Of a stretch of DNA of 64,000 nt, positions 21,683-33,885 are shown piece by piece. The DNA is from Mesostigma viride (lineage: Eukaryota > Streptophyta > Mesostigmatophyceae > Mesostigmatales > Mesostigmataceae). Both the position numbers and the translations under genes were made by a program. Within the stretch, counting starts at the first letter, position 1. Each line of letters starts with the position of its first letter. The notes beneath the pieces are model-generated. The model did not search any database and was not told where the DNA came from. It worked only from the letters and a program-made list of their open reading frames with translations. Where the stretch lies: positions 3,498,641 through 3,562,640 of the forward strand of contig RPFO01000165.1 in assembly GCA_009746045.1 (NCBI GenBank), read 5' to 3'.

Positions 21683-22384
21683 TCCCACGAGTCCGGTTCT
21701 CAAATTCTCAAGTTCTCGGAGGGCGCCGCCCGAGATTAAATAAGAGGTACCTTGAAATTAAATAAGAGGCATGCCTCTATCCAGATATATTTTTGGAGGC
21801 GAGTTTCTATTGGCGTTAAGTTGTAGTATAGTACGACAACGTGTCAGACCGTATAATTTATTCCGACTTCTACATTCAGTTCACCGATTGGTCAAAAAAG
21901 GATCACTTATATCAAGGAAACAACAAAGATCAGTTATATACCCTACTTCTCCGTAAAATCTCATCGACCGGGTTTCGAAACAACCCACGAACGCCGTAGA
22001 TGCACATCCAACGGAGCAAACAACGTCAAGACCGACGCGGCGCCAAATAGTCGCCACGGTTCCTTTTCTGCGAGCCATTTTACAACGTACGTCGCGCCGC
22101 GTCGTGTACCCAAGCCCTTTTCTGAACGTGAGATCCAAAATCCGCTTGCCAGACCGGGAACTCCGTCCAATACCGTCGTGCATTGAATTGAATTGGAACA
22201 TAAGTCCTTCTTTCCGTCACCCTCGACATGTTTTCGTACAATACTACAAATTCACGCCAATAGAAATTCGCCTCCGAACATATATCTCGATAGAGCCATG
22301 CCTCTTATTTAATTTCAAGGTACCTCTTAATTAATCTCGGCCCCCGCCCTCTGAGAATTCGAGAATTGAGAACTCTGGAGCCAA
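21683..22384. mobile_element. Foldback/MULE-like element, about 100-bp inverted repeats, 12-bp TSD
   Basis: Arms at 21691-21780 and 22285-22375 are inverted copies ('GGTACCTTGAAATTAAATAA' in both). Direct repeats TTTTACCCCGAC flank it at 21671-21682 and 22385-22396. No transposase. The 12-bp duplication is longer than hAT (8) and close to MULE (9-11), so the family is uncertain. Confidence 0.75.
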
Positions 22385-22395
22385 TTTTACCCCGA

Positions 22396-22440
22396 CATAC
22401 ATACATACATACATACATACATACATACATACATACATAC
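22396..22440. repeat. (CATA)n tail of LINE H
   Basis: Microsatellite directly at the 3' end (minus strand) of the LINE, next to TTAATTAAT. Confidence 0.9.
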
Positions 22441-23129
22441 ATTAATTAATAGACACGTGACTGCGTCACGTGAGCATAAGTCCTCAGTGGGAGGGGAACA
22501 TGGGATGGAATGGATGGTATAAGCTATCTAGGTCCTAGTTACAGGGGTGTGGGCACCGCGGCCCGAATCGCTATGAATGCCATACTTGGTCACACGCGGA
22601 GCCCCCACAGGCTTGGGGGTGGTCTCCTTCATCACTACTTGCCATCTATCCTTGCGCACCATCTGCCTCCATAGTACAGACAAACCAGGAGGCTGCCCGG
22701 GGGTGAGCCCGTCACGTCTAGTGTAGCACATGTCCATGCCGAGTCTATCACGAAAAGTCCACGGGTGGCGGCCCTGCCGCGCGCGGCCGGGGGCACGCCA
22801 GGTGAGGACATATCGCCCAGGCTGGGCGGGCTTGGTGCCAGCTAGTCTATCTGATGTATCTACCTGATCTGTGCGGGCCAGGTGCCCCGCTAGGCCCAGG
22901 CGCCTGTGCCTAATAATGTGGGAAACATAGGGCAAATCAGCGTACAAATCCTCATTACTAATGTGCAAACCAAGGGGGATGTTAAGGGCCTGGCGCAGCA
23001 TCTTGGTGACGGCGCCGTCGAGTCGTTGCTCCAGCTCCTGCGTCAGTGTCCACGTCTCGGCGCCGTAGGTCAGGATCGTCAGAATGACGACCTTGAAGAG
23101 GTCACGCTTGACGATCCGGGGTAGGGCGG
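22441..23129 (-). mobile_element. LINE H, 3' part (C-terminal RT region and UTR)
   Basis: Minus-strand translation of 22528-23129 gives 'KRDLFKVV', 'LTYGAETWTL', 'DGAVTKMLRQAL', 'RRLGLAGHLART', the post-RT region of RTE-like LINEs. The 3' UTR contains GTGACGCAGTCACGTGT and ends TTAATTAATG(TATG)n. The 5' continuation is at 58818-59060; element F inserted between them and the LINE frame rejoins across its TSD CCGCC. Confidence 0.85.
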
Positions 23130-23746
23130 AGTTGTGAGAGAGTTGTCCTGAATTCCGCCATGGTTCTTGCAGGAATGTTGCCTTTATTAAGAATAAGGAA
23201 CACAGACGTAAGTCACGTCACTTCCAAGACTGCACGCAGCACAGACGACAGGGTCGCAGTGCCAAGAGAACGTGCACGCAAGAACTAGCGTCCCGGTGCT
23301 ACCAAGTCACACATATAGGTTGCTAGGGACGCGTCCAAGTATTCAGCTGCACTGTCACAGCTGAACTGTCAATCAATTGATTACACAGACTCTGGTACGC
23401 CTTTGGCGCGCAGATCTATCAATTGTCCATACGGCTAGTCCTGTGGACCTATCCGTACACTGCTCAGCATCAATTGTCTCATAGGTCCTGGCGCGCTACA
23501 GCACGCCTACCTATCAATTGACCATCAAGTCCTGTACAAGTCCTGTCAACGTCCTGCGGACTATCAAAGTGACACTTGTACATCCTGTCGGTCCGTACGC
23601 GCGCCCACAGTGGCGCGCCGGGTATGTCGGCACAGCCTAGGAAACGTCATAACTTTTACGTTCCTTAACCAAATGAGGCGTTCAAGGTGCCGTTGGAAAG
23701 AACGTAACAATCTTTATCCATCTAACGTAAATCCTTTACGTTAACT
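23130..23746 (-). repeat. Element F 3' LTR
   Basis: 617 bp, AGTTGTGAG... to ...CGTTAACT as read on the + strand. Pairs with 58198-58817 with substitutions and small indels. The flanking purine tract at 23747-23770 (minus: AAAGAAAAGAAGGGATTGG) fits a polypurine tract. Confidence 0.85.
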
Positions 23747-24701
23747 CCAATCCCTTCTTTTCTTTAGGGATCACATCCCCTGCCAGGGACCCTTGAAGTA
23801 GCTTGAAATGTCCTTCACTCCAGCTTGAAGCTTGAACAGATGTCTTTAATGGCTATTGCCATTCCCCCAGCCTTTTCTTTTAAGGAACTGGAAAAGAAAC
23901 AGATCTGCCACAGGAAAAAACCATTCCATGAGAAATGGATAAAAACCTATGGAAGTGGCATTACAGAGTACCACCAGATATTAGGAACACACAAAATTAA
24001 ATACATACAGGTTAATTCTATGAGGTCTTCTCCAGAAATTAATCCCATCACCTCGGTAGAGCCTCCAGTACAATGACCTTCTGGCGGTGAGTTACATTAA
24101 TCCCAGATACTAATCCCATAAAACCCAGTACATATTCAATATAAGTACAATAAATCCATGACAATTAAAATACCACTTGACAAAGTAAGGCGTATTACAA
24201 TAGTTTGCCTGTCATTCTCTCAACAGGGGTCTATTGGCGCCCGTCTTACGGCGCCCGTCTACTTGCCAGATGGTAAACTGCCACAGCAAACAAATGACAA
24301 AATGAAACACATGGGCAACAATTAGATCCTGCCCTGGGGAACTAGGGAAGTCTGAACAGGCAAACACCTGAACAGGCCAGCTTGTAGAAACATAATACCA
24401 GGGAATCGAACCCCGCCCTATAAACCCCAGTATGAAGGTTCCCAGACCATTGTGAGAAGTATGTACAAATATACATTTCTTTTAAAATAGAATACATGGT
24501 CTGTAATGGACCTGTCAACCTTGTGTAGTCAACAGCATGAACCCCAGCCAAAACCTGGCTGTATCCTGAATAAAATCAGAGTGAGTGTACCATGGTCCAT
24601 GAGCCTTAGTACAGACTAAAATACAGGTATTATGCCAGTCACAATGCTGACACTACCACACAATCTGCTCTCCAATGCCCTATAACCAGGCACCAGCTTA
24701 G
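23747..24701 (-). other. Element F 3' UTR
   Basis: 950 bp between the F stop codon (split off by element A) and the F 3' LTR. No gene recognised. Confidence 0.6.
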
Positions 24702-25447
24702 TGTTGAAAGAACTAATGGGTTTGCCCTCTACAATGCTTGTGATTGAAACCCAAATGTGCCTGTCCTTGCAGGTACAGGCTATGGAGGATGGAAGCAAAG
24801 AGACAGAGACTCAGTTTGAGGCAGAATGATAGTGAGGAGTACCTTTGGCAAGGCTCCTCAGTTGTTTTATTAACTCGAGGAAAAAACACAGGCAGAAAAC
24901 TGGAATGACCTGATTGGCTGGCTAGGAATGTGCCTAGGAATATTCTCATGTAATACTCAGGCCACCAATCAGGTTAGGTCAGTGTACAGGCTACCAATCA
25001 GATCTAGACAAGAAATAAATCTTATCTTGTAACTGCTGTACAGCCTTATCTTGTAACTGATGTACAGTCTTAACTTGTAACTGCTGCACAGTAATCTAAC
25101 TATTTAATAAAAGATCTCTCTGTGTGTGATCTGATGATGATGAAGTAAATCTGGCGTGAACATATCAGCGCCACATCTGACATGCACAGTGTACATGTCA
25201 ATCAGTCAGCTGTCCTGTCATAGATTCTCATCTGACATGTCATAGGTCAGCTGACATAGACAGATTTGTCAGCTGCCTATAAGGATCCACTTGGCATAGG
25301 TACTAATCCCTGATTACTAAAACTGGCCACAACTTTCTCATTTGTAGGCCAAATCCAACGGGATAAAAAACAGTGGCTCCTGTACAAGAGCCTCTATCTA
25401 TCTAGCCAGGTCAGGTGGGTACAAATACAAGGACCATGTCCTTGACA
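24702..25447 (-). repeat. Element A 3' LTR
   Basis: 746 bp; near-identical to 30615-31359. Confidence 0.95.
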
Positions 25448-25547
25448 CCCCCTTACAACACATGACCTTGCTCTAGTGCTATCCTGTCAAGTATAACACT
25501 TAGAGCAAAAAAGCTCTCAGCCCCTGTGGGCATATACAACTGCATAT

Positions 25548-26608
25548 CTAAGTAGACACCAGCAGCTTGTCCCGCAGGGTGATGAACCGTGCCCTTCCCA
25601 GGGCCTTGGTGAAGATGTCAGCCAGGTTGTCCTTGCCAGGGCAGTGACGCATGCAGATGGAGCCCCCCTCCACCTGCTCACGGATGAAGTGGTAGCGCAC
25701 GTCGATGTGCTTGGTGCGCTTGGGGTGCACAGGGTCCTTGGCCAGGGCCACCGCGCCAGTGTTGTCGCACAGCACGGTCGTGGGCCCCTCCACAGGTGTA
25801 CCCAGGTCTCCCAGCAGGCGCCTGAGTGGCAGCACCAGCTGGGTGACGCTGCTCGCAGCAATGTACTCTGCCTCGCAGGAAGACAGAGCAACAATGGGTT
25901 GCTTGCGGCTGCACCACTCCACGGGAGCACCCCGGAACAGGACCAGGTTGCCTGTCACAGAGCGTCTGGACTCTGGGCAGTTAGCCCAGTCAGCGTCAGT
26001 CCAGGCCTCCAGCCCCCCTTCCTGACCATACCGCAGACCCTTGTCCCTCGTGGTGTAGAGGTACCGGATCAGGCGGTCAGCAGCCTCCATGTGGGCCGCC
26101 GTGGGTGCCTGCATGTGCTGGGCCAGTTGGTTGACAGCAAAAGCAATGTCTGGACGTGTCCACAGCGCGACATACAGCACGGCACCGGTTTTGGACTGAT
26201 ACAGCTGGGTGTCCGGGGCATTTAGCTGCATTCCCCCCTCGCGTTGGGGACTAACACGGGACACACTGACCGGGGTGCGTACCGGGAAGGAGTGAGAAAG
26301 CCCAAAGCGGGCAGCCAGGGCCTCAATATACACAGTTTGGTGCAAGGAAAGAGACCGGGAAACAGGGTCGACATGGAGAGAAACACCGAGGAAAAAAGAA
26401 GGGTCATCTGACTCGGTGATCTGAAACTTGCTGGCCAAACGATGAGACCACGAGGCCATCCAGGAAGAGGAAGGACTGCCTGCAATAATGTCGTCGACAT
26501 GGACAAACACAAACGTACGAGACGTGGGATACACGTACAGGCAGGAATCCGTTGGGCTTTGTACAGCACCATCGGAGAGAAGATAGGCACTAAATGTTTT
26601 GTGCCAGT
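25548..26608 (-). pseudogene. Element A pol, distal half: RT C-terminus and RNase H
   Basis: Continuation of the Copia polyprotein after the MITE. It holds 'WHKTFSAYLLSDG', RT motif C 'FVFVHVDDIIAG', and RNase H residues 'TDADWANCPESRRSVTG', 'SSCEAEYIAAS' and 'LADIFTKAL'. Ends with a stop near the 3' LTR. Translation as listed upstream of WHKTF belongs to the inserted MITE, not to pol. It would be intact without the MITE and the gag/pol shift. Confidence 0.92.
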
Positions 26609-27143
26609 CCAGCAACTGCGTGAGTGACCCCCTCTTTTCCCCCTGTTCCCCCCTGCGTGTCCCCCCCGTTCCGCGCCGAGTGCTTGGGGACCCCGCAGCG
26701 TGTCCCCCCCGTTCCGCGCCGAGTGCTTGTCTGTTTCCGCGTTTGCCTTCCCTCACCGCTGGCCTCCACGCGGGGGCGCCGAGAGGCCCTATATATAGCC
26801 TATACCCTTTGCAATTTTTCATTACCCATATAATTATTTTTGAAAGAGTCTAAAAAAGAAGTAGTGCAAGAGAATCCAAGCAAGCGTCGCCCATCGGGAG
26901 GGCCGGGGCGGGGGTGAAATTGGCGGGGCCTCTCCGGCCCCTCTCGCCGGTCGGAGGTGGATTACCTTCTCCCCCCTCGTTTGCCCCTTCGCCGCCTCCC
27001 GGGGCCGGGACAGGCGACGGCGGCGGTGGAGATTACAGGACTTCTGTTCGGACCGGGGGCTCCGGGGGGTCCAAGGGGTCTAGGGGGTCTAGGGGGACTG
27101 GGGGCTGCAGAGGCTCTGGGGGGGTAGCTCACGTAGTTGCTGG
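26609..27143. mobile_element. 535-bp MITE inserted in element A pol, 2-bp TSD
   Basis: Terminal inverted repeats CCAGCAACTGCGTGAG (26609) against CCAGCAACTACGTGAG (reverse strand from 27143), extending into a CCCCC run. GT duplicated on both sides. Removing the insert and one GT restores the Copia RT sequence 'KQAPRNWHKTF' in frame. GC-rich ends and an AT-rich centre with TATATATAG; no ORF. Confidence 0.85.
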
Positions 27144-29732
27144 GTTACGTGGTGCCTGCTTGATGCCATAGAGGCTGCGTTGCAGCTTCCACACCAGCAC
27201 ATCACCAGCGGCATCACGCTGCTCAAAGCCAGCAGGAGGACGCACATAGACGTCCTCAGAAAGTGGGGCGTACAAAAACGCAGTGCGAACATCAAGTTGC
27301 TTCAGCACATACCCAGACGAGACACCAAAAGCTAGTGCCAAACGAATGGTGGAGGAACGAACAGTAGGGCTAAAGACCTCAGTGAAATCGATGCCTTCCC
27401 GCTGAGCAAAACCCTTCACAACAAAACGGGCCTTGAAACGGCCATCGCTTTTGACAGCAAACACCCACCGAGATGGAAGGACCTTGGCAGTGCGAGGAAG
27501 GGACTTGGAAGAAACGAGTGAATATACTGCATGCTCGCGAATGCTAGAAAGCTCACTATCCATCGCAGCACGCCACTCAGGGCTAGCATGGGCCTCAGCA
27601 AAAGAGGAGGGGATGGACGTGGAACCTGAGCTAGTGTGGAGTGAGAAAGTATCAAACAGATCACGCACACTCATGTAGTCAGGGTAAAAACGAGCCCATT
27701 TAGGGGAAACACGGTCAAGAGGGGTTGTGGGTAACACCTGAGCGAGGGGATCATGTGCAACGCCGTCGGACACCAGTGCAGCAGTGGCCATAGCGGCAGC
27801 CGGTTGCTTGCCGCGGAGGGCCTGCACTAATTTGTGTAGCTGGGACGAAGAAGGAGATTCAGCAGCAGGTGTGTCTGCCGTCGACACGTGTCCAGGTGGT
27901 GTAGAGGTAGAAGCCGACGACGCCTCCAGCGCAGGACTTGGTGCGAAAACAGGTGCAGACTCAGACTCAGCGGGTTTGGGCTCAGGACTTGGCGCTGGCG
28001 CCTCCTCCAGTGGCGAGCCCCCCTCACCACTGGCATCCCCCGACAAAGCCTCCAGTGGCGAGCCCCCCTCGCCACTGGCATCCCCCAAAGCAGTGCCCCC
28101 ACTGCTGGCAGCGCCCACAGCAGCGTCCTCACTGCTGGCAGCGGCGCGCCGCGCCATGGCTCTAGTCACAGGACCAGAGGGCGGTAGGGCCAGAGTAGTA
28201 TCAGGCCCAGGGACAGAATTCTCAGTGACCGGTGGCAGCAGAAGCTCGGAAGCCTCCTCCCCCTCCACCAGTGCCGGCAGCAGCTGAGGTGATGGCAGGG
28301 CGTCGTTGCGCCAGGCCTCATTGAAGGCCACGTGGCGACGTTGCACCAAAGTGCGAGTGGCGGAGTCCAGGATCAGATATGCCGGCGAGTCGGGAGCATA
28401 ACCGACAAAAATGCCAGGCATGGCCTTGGCCTCCAGCTTGCCACGATGCCCTTCCACACGATGCCAGGCTGGGCAGCCGAAAATGCGCATGTGCGACAGA
28501 TCAGCGTGATGACCTGTCAGCAAAAAGTGTGGCGTGGCATCACCAGGATTCGAGGAGCACGGCAGGCGGTTCAGGATATAAATAGCACACTGGAGTGCCA
28601 ATGCCCAGTATGCCTTCCCCAGGCCGGCGTGTGTCAACATCGCCAGAGTCATGCCCATTGCCAGGCCCCAGAGCCGCTCCGCTACGCCGTTCTGCTCAGG
28701 GCAGTAAGGCGCGGAGAACTCCTGGTGGACGCGGTGTTCAGCACACACCGCCCGCCAGGCTTGACCGGTGAAGACCGCGTCGTTGTCGGTGCGCAGCACG
28801 ACAGAGCCGGCGTAGAAGGGGCGAATATCGCGGACGAGCAGCTCTGCAAACCGCCCCACCGCCTCGTCCTTGGTCTTGAGCGCAAACCCCCATCGCCACC
28901 GAGTGGCATCGTCAGTGATGCCCAAGAAGTAGCGGGCTCCCCCCAGCGACTCGACGCTCATCGGGCCCAGCAGGTCGCCATGAAGCTTGGCGCGCGGCAC
29001 AGTGGATCGCCGCTGCCCTGGCGGAAATGGCTGGCGCTTGATGAAGCCAGCCGGGCAGGATGGGCAGCCAGGAGCAGTTGGACTCCTCGTCGTCAAGTTG
29101 GATGCAGGGATGGCGACCAGCTTCTTGATGCGGTCGGCACCAGCATGGCCCAAACGCCAGTGCAGCAGCAGGTTAACCGGCCGCTCCACCGTCACAGCAG
29201 CCATCGCTGGCGCTGCCTTCGCCGCAGGTAACACGTAGATGTTGTTCTGCATGGCGATCTTGTGATGCTTGTTATCCAGCACCACTGTCTCTTTGTGGAA
29301 ATCCACCTTGTGACCTGCCTTTGCGAGTTGCGCGACTGAAAGGAGTCGTGCATTCAGGCCAGGTACAAGCAGCGCTCCTTGCAAGCGCACGCTGTGGCCA
29401 GGAAGCTCCACAGCGATGGTGCCCTGGCCGGTAGCGTGCAGCTGTCCGCCGGAGCCAGCGATTGCCCTGCTGTGGGGGGTCAGAGACACAAAGTCAGAAC
29501 GGCACGGGGACATGTGGCTGCTCGCAGCCGAGTCCAGCACCCAGGTGAGGTTGTCGCACGTATACTGCGTGAGAGCAGCAGCCTCCAGCGGCGTCGACGG
29601 CGACTCCTCGGCGATGGTGACCATGCAGAAGCCAGGCGGCAGTTCAGCCGCCTCCTGAGTTGCGTTGGCAGCGGATCCAGCAGGTGCGTTGCGTCCCTTG
29701 TTCTGGTTCCCTCGGTTGCCGCCCTTGCCCCC
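27144..29732 (-). pseudogene. Element A pol, proximal half: protease, integrase, RT start
   Basis: Order of domains: protease 'WVLDSAASSHM', GAG-pre-integrase 'LLHWRLGHAG', zinc-binding 'CPSC', DDE integrase core ('HGDLLGPM', 'LRTDNDAVF', 'QNGVAERLWG'), Pro/Ser-rich linker, RT start 'RWVFAVKSDGRFKARFVVKG' to 'LYGIKQAPR'. Joined to gag by a -1 shift at the G6 run (29728-29733). Interrupted by the MITE at 27143. Confidence 0.92.
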
Positions 29733-29733
29733 C

Positions 29734-30601
29734 TGTGCTGGTTGGGGTACCAGCGTGGGGCCTTCTCAGGATGCTCCTTCCAGCAGTCTTTGTCCTTGTG
29801 ATTTGACAGGCCACAGTGACTGCATTTCTTGGTCCCCCCGTTCCCCTTGCTGTTGGTGTGGTAGGCCTGGCCAGTGCCAGCACTCTCCTTTTTCACCACA
29901 GCACGTCCCCCCTTGAGCAGATCCTCCGCCTCCATGAGTGCCCTCTTCACCACAGGTAGTGGGTCCTCCTCGTTGAACCGTACAGACACCAGCGCAGGGC
30001 GGTACTCGTCTGTCAGTGCTCCCAGTAGAATGGCAGCAAAATCACGGTCCTGGATGACTCCCCCTGCAGCCTGGTAGTCAGCACGTAGAAGCTCCGCCCT
30101 CCTCACAAGCTGTTGCATGGTCTCGTTAGGAAGCTTCTGTAGGCGGTGCAGCTTGCTCCTCAGCTCAAACCTGTGACTCTTGGTTAGCCTGGTTTGCTCA
30201 TAGTTCTCCATGAGACACTGCCATGCTTGGCTACCAGTTTTGTTGGCCACAGTGGCCATGAGGCGTGCAGCTTCACCTGTTAGACAGGTGAGCAAAGCTG
30301 CCCACAGGGCCTTATCAGCCCTGTCATTCTCCTCAGTGCCCAGCAGGACAGCATCCAAACTGAAAAGACTGACAACAGCCAAAAACAGATTCTTCCACTC
30401 CTCCCACTTGCTGTAATCATCACCAGCTGCACCAACAAATTTCTTGCAGCTCTTGGCAACTGTTGAAACAAGAGAGGTGTAGTCAGGCTGTCTGGTAGCA
30501 GTTTGGGTGTCTTGATCCTCCATGGTTGATCTGGGTCTGGGTGTTGTCTCTGGGGTAGTCAGATGAATGTCTCTGCTCCTCAAATGCAGGGTAGGCATCA
30601 A
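29734..30601 (-). CDS. Element A gag (UBN2/Copia type) with CCHC zinc knuckle
   Basis: Capsid-like helical domain ('EEWKNLFLAVVSLFSLDAVL', 'LRRAELLRADYQ') and zinc knuckle 'CSHCGLSNHKDKDC'. Starts just after the PBS. The zero frame continues past the G6 run into non-homologous sequence to 29480; the -1 frame there leads straight into 'LPPGFCMVTIAEE' and protease. Confidence 0.88.
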
Positions 30602-30614
30602 ACCTCCGATACCA

Positions 30615-31359
30615 TGTTGAAAGAACTAATGGGTTTGCCCTCTACAATGCTTGTGATTGAAACCCAAATGTGCCTGTCCTTGCAGGTACAGGCTATGGAG
30701 GATGGAAGCAAAGAGACAGAGACTCAGTTTGAGGCAGAATGATAGTGAGGAGTACCTTTGGCAAGGCTCCTCAGTTGTTTTATTAACTCGAGGAAAAAAC
30801 ACAGGCAGAAAACTGGAATGACCTGATTGGCTGGCTAGGAATGTGCCTAGGAATATTCTCATGTAATACTCAGGCCACCAATCAGGTTAGGTCAGTGTAC
30901 AGGCTACCAATCAGATCTAGACAAGAATAAATCTTATCTTGTAACTGCTGTACAGCCTTATCTTGTAACTGATGTACAGTCTTAACTTGTAACTGCTGCA
31001 CAGTAATCTAACTATTTAATAAAAGATCTCTCTGTGTGTGATCTGATGATGATGAAGTAAATCTGGCGTGAACATATCAGCGCCACATCTGACATGCACA
31101 GTGTACATGTCAATCAGTCAGCTGTCCTGTCATAGATTCTCATCTGACATGTCATAGGTCAGCTGACATAGACAGATTTGTCAGCTGCCTATAAGGATCC
31201 ACTTGGCATAGGTACTAATCCCTGATTACTAAAACTGGCCACAACTTTCTCATTTGTAGGCCAAATCCAACGGGATAAAAAACAGTGGCTCCTGTACAAG
31301 AGCCTCTATCTATCTAGCCAGGTCAGGTGGGTACAAATACAAGGACCATGTCCTTGACA
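30615..31359 (-). repeat. Element A 5' LTR
   Basis: 745 bp, TG...CA, adjacent PBS at 30603-30614. Confidence 0.95.
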
Positions 31360-31360
31360 C

Positions 31361-33089
31361 TTAGACAGCTTGCTGAGATGGGTCCATCAGAGACTGAAGA
31401 ACCTTGTATTGCACTGCTGCCTTCTGCACTAGCTTGGTCAAAGCATCAGCAGGATTGTCAACCCCAGGGATATGCTCAATATTGGCCAAGGAGGACAATT
31501 CCTTAAGAAGGAGATAATCCAAGTCCCTACTTCTGGCCATCTGCCTGTGCACAAACTGCACCATCCCCATGGAGTCTGTTTTGAGAAGAGTGGTAACCTG
31601 AAGTGGCCAAGGAGTGTTAGAAGTCATCTGATGAAGCAACTCCTTCAGATAAAGGCTTGTGTGAATCAGCCTTCACAAATAGCCCTGCATTCTGCCACAT
31701 CACTGCTGACAGCCACCCGTTTGTGCAGGCGACTAAACCAGCTCACCAAACTCCCCAGGCCTTCCTGTCTGAGCACAAAGAGCCCTGCAGCCCTGCCCCT
31801 GACCTTGGAGACCTGCCTGCTGTCCATTGAGCTATCCACATACAGCTCCATGCAAATGGGTTGTGATAAATCCACTGCAGACACCAGAATGCCAGATGAA
31901 GCCCTGACCTGATCAGCCACCTTGGCAGACCCTAGCTCCATCAGCATGTCATCAGGCAACCTGGCTATGACCATAAGGTCTGGCCTGGAAATGCCTGCCA
32001 CCCAAGCAACCATGCCCCTGACCATGGGACACAGTGCCTGTGTGATGACTGGAGGAAGCTTGCTAATGAGGGTCTCTTGATAATCATTGCCCCCCACCAG
32101 CAGCATACGCCACTCCCCCCCCCTTCTTCACCAGTGTGGCCTCCATGCCCAGAAACAGCAGAGGCTCATTCTCCACCTGCCATTGCTCCCTACCCAGAGG
32201 AAACTTGGACTTAATGATGGAGATCAGCTCCTTAAGCCACGACGTGGGAGCCAGCAGGTGCAGGTCATCCCCGTGCAGCGAAGCATACACTGGTAGGTTC
32301 TCCCATTGCCCCAGAAATAGACAGGGGTCTACAGGAGAGACCTTCAAGTTGCAATGCTCCTTCAGGAAACGGTTGAGAGTCTCCCTCCAGATTATTGGAC
32401 TTGACCTCAGGCCCTCCAGGCCCTTGAGGATTTTAAGGAACTCAGTGTGAATGTCCCTTTTCCATACAGCAGGCACCCTGACATAGAAAGGCGTCTTGCC
32501 CTCCCACTTTTCCTGTGCCACATCTGCATCCCCCTCCAGAAATGCCCTCTTGAAGTCTACCACTACTGAGCCATAGTCCAAGCCCTTGTTGAGAAGGCCT
32601 AGAAATACACACAGCAGCAGCCTCCAAGTGTCATGCAGCATGCCAGGGGTACACAACTCCTCAGCAGTGCACTCACCAGTACCCTTGAACTCATTCAGCA
32701 CTGGCCTGACATGTGGTACCTTGACCCCGTCCACCTCCTTCATCTTGATGACAAACTTGAGCTTGAGTAGACGTCGCGCAGGAGGCAGGTCATTGACAGG
32801 TTCCACGCATTTCTTGGAGATCCAGTCCTCCCCAGATTTAATCAGACCCAGTGTGACCTGGGGACACATAATGGGAGAGGACATGAGCTTCACCAGGCCT
32901 TGGTAGTTGATAGGGCTGTGTCCAGCAAGTGAGTGAGGACCAATGCCCAAGCTGCTTGGATGACTAGCAGCTGGCAATATGAGGTCATCAACCAAGGGCT
33001 CCTGCCCCTGGCACACTTGCACACGCTTAACCGACCTGGTTACTGCACGTGATAGGTGAGTGGTCCTGAAATTAATCAGTGGGACCTGA
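31361..33089 (-). pseudogene. Element F pol, RT and RNase H
   Basis: Minus strand: 'RRLLKLKFVIKMKEVDG', 'VVVDFKRAFLEGD' (RT motif A), 'VDPCLFLGQWENLPVYASL' and 'HGDDLHLLAP' (motif C equivalent), then RNase H residues 'YVDSSMDS', 'DVAECRAI', 'LLKTDSMGMVQF', 'GVDNPADALTK'. A C9 run at 32115-32123 and a break near 31655 shift the frame. The terminal TAA overlaps the TSD of element A. The upstream part continues across element B in frame. Confidence 0.85.
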
Positions 33090-33582
33090 TGTCAGGATGT
33101 GCCCCAATATGCCTGACAGTCTTCTTATTGAGTGTGGCCAGTTTCGGGTATGCCGGAACTTAATTATGCAACCTTACTATCATATCAGCCTAGTTGTAAC
33201 CTTTCTATAGAACTTGGTCCCGCCGTATTTGGCCAAGGAATGCAACGGATATAGTGTTCCGGTCGGCAGTTCAGCCGGCGGGACAATTAGTCGACAGCAT
33301 TAATTTCCGTGTATTCGATATTTGTACCATGTGTCGGCGCCTTGGCGCCCCATGTTATCCATGTGTGTTTGTGGTCGTTATTAATGCGTCAAGTCTTGTG
33401 TCAACCGTGGGTCAATCGACTCCACATTGTGTCAACGTGTGTCAAGTGCTTGCCGACCAACAGCTTATATGGCGGCGGCACAATGCACCGGTCTGGTCTG
33501 AGGTGCAAAGTCAATTAATATAAATCAGTAAAGCAATATACATTCGATCTTTAAGCCTTGCCACCAGTCTGGAATTCTGACA
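33090..33582 (+). repeat. Element B 5' LTR
   Basis: 493 bp; same as 35408-35900. Open frames inside it occur twice only because the LTR does. Confidence 0.95.
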
Positions 33583-33885
33583 TGGTATCGGTCGGGGTGG
33601 CCTCGTAAATTGCTACAAACTGATCCGACAATTTGGTCCGTCAACCTGGCCAAATTATCGGCAAATTGACTCCCTGCATCCGACGGCACTTTATGCCAGT
33701 CGTGCATATTCTTGAAGGGCTTCCCTGTATCGAAATTCAAGAACTCCAGTATTTGGACGATCGTCTCTATCTAGTATTCGCTGTTCTCAACCATCGTCGC
33801 ATATTAATATTAATCTTTACCATTACGGATTGAGCGTCTCCGGTTTTCTCGGTTGTGACCAGATTTTAACCTTGCCGAGACAATC

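Larger units (their letters stand above)
24702..31359 (-). mobile_element. Element A: Copia LTR retrotransposon
   Basis: LTRs 24702-25447 (746 bp) and 30615-31359 (745 bp), TG...CA ends, TSD CTTAG (24697-24701, 31360-31364). On the minus strand the PBS TGGTATCGGAGG follows the 5' LTR (initiator tRNA-Met type) and a G-rich PPT precedes the 3' LTR. The LTRs differ by about one base, so insertion is recent. It landed on the TAA stop of element F. pol is broken by a MITE. Confidence 0.95.

Noticed and set aside
26609-27143. Spliceosomal intron in element A pol
   Set aside because: Does not start GT or end AG on the minus strand; inverted termini and a duplicated dinucleotide indicate a MITE.
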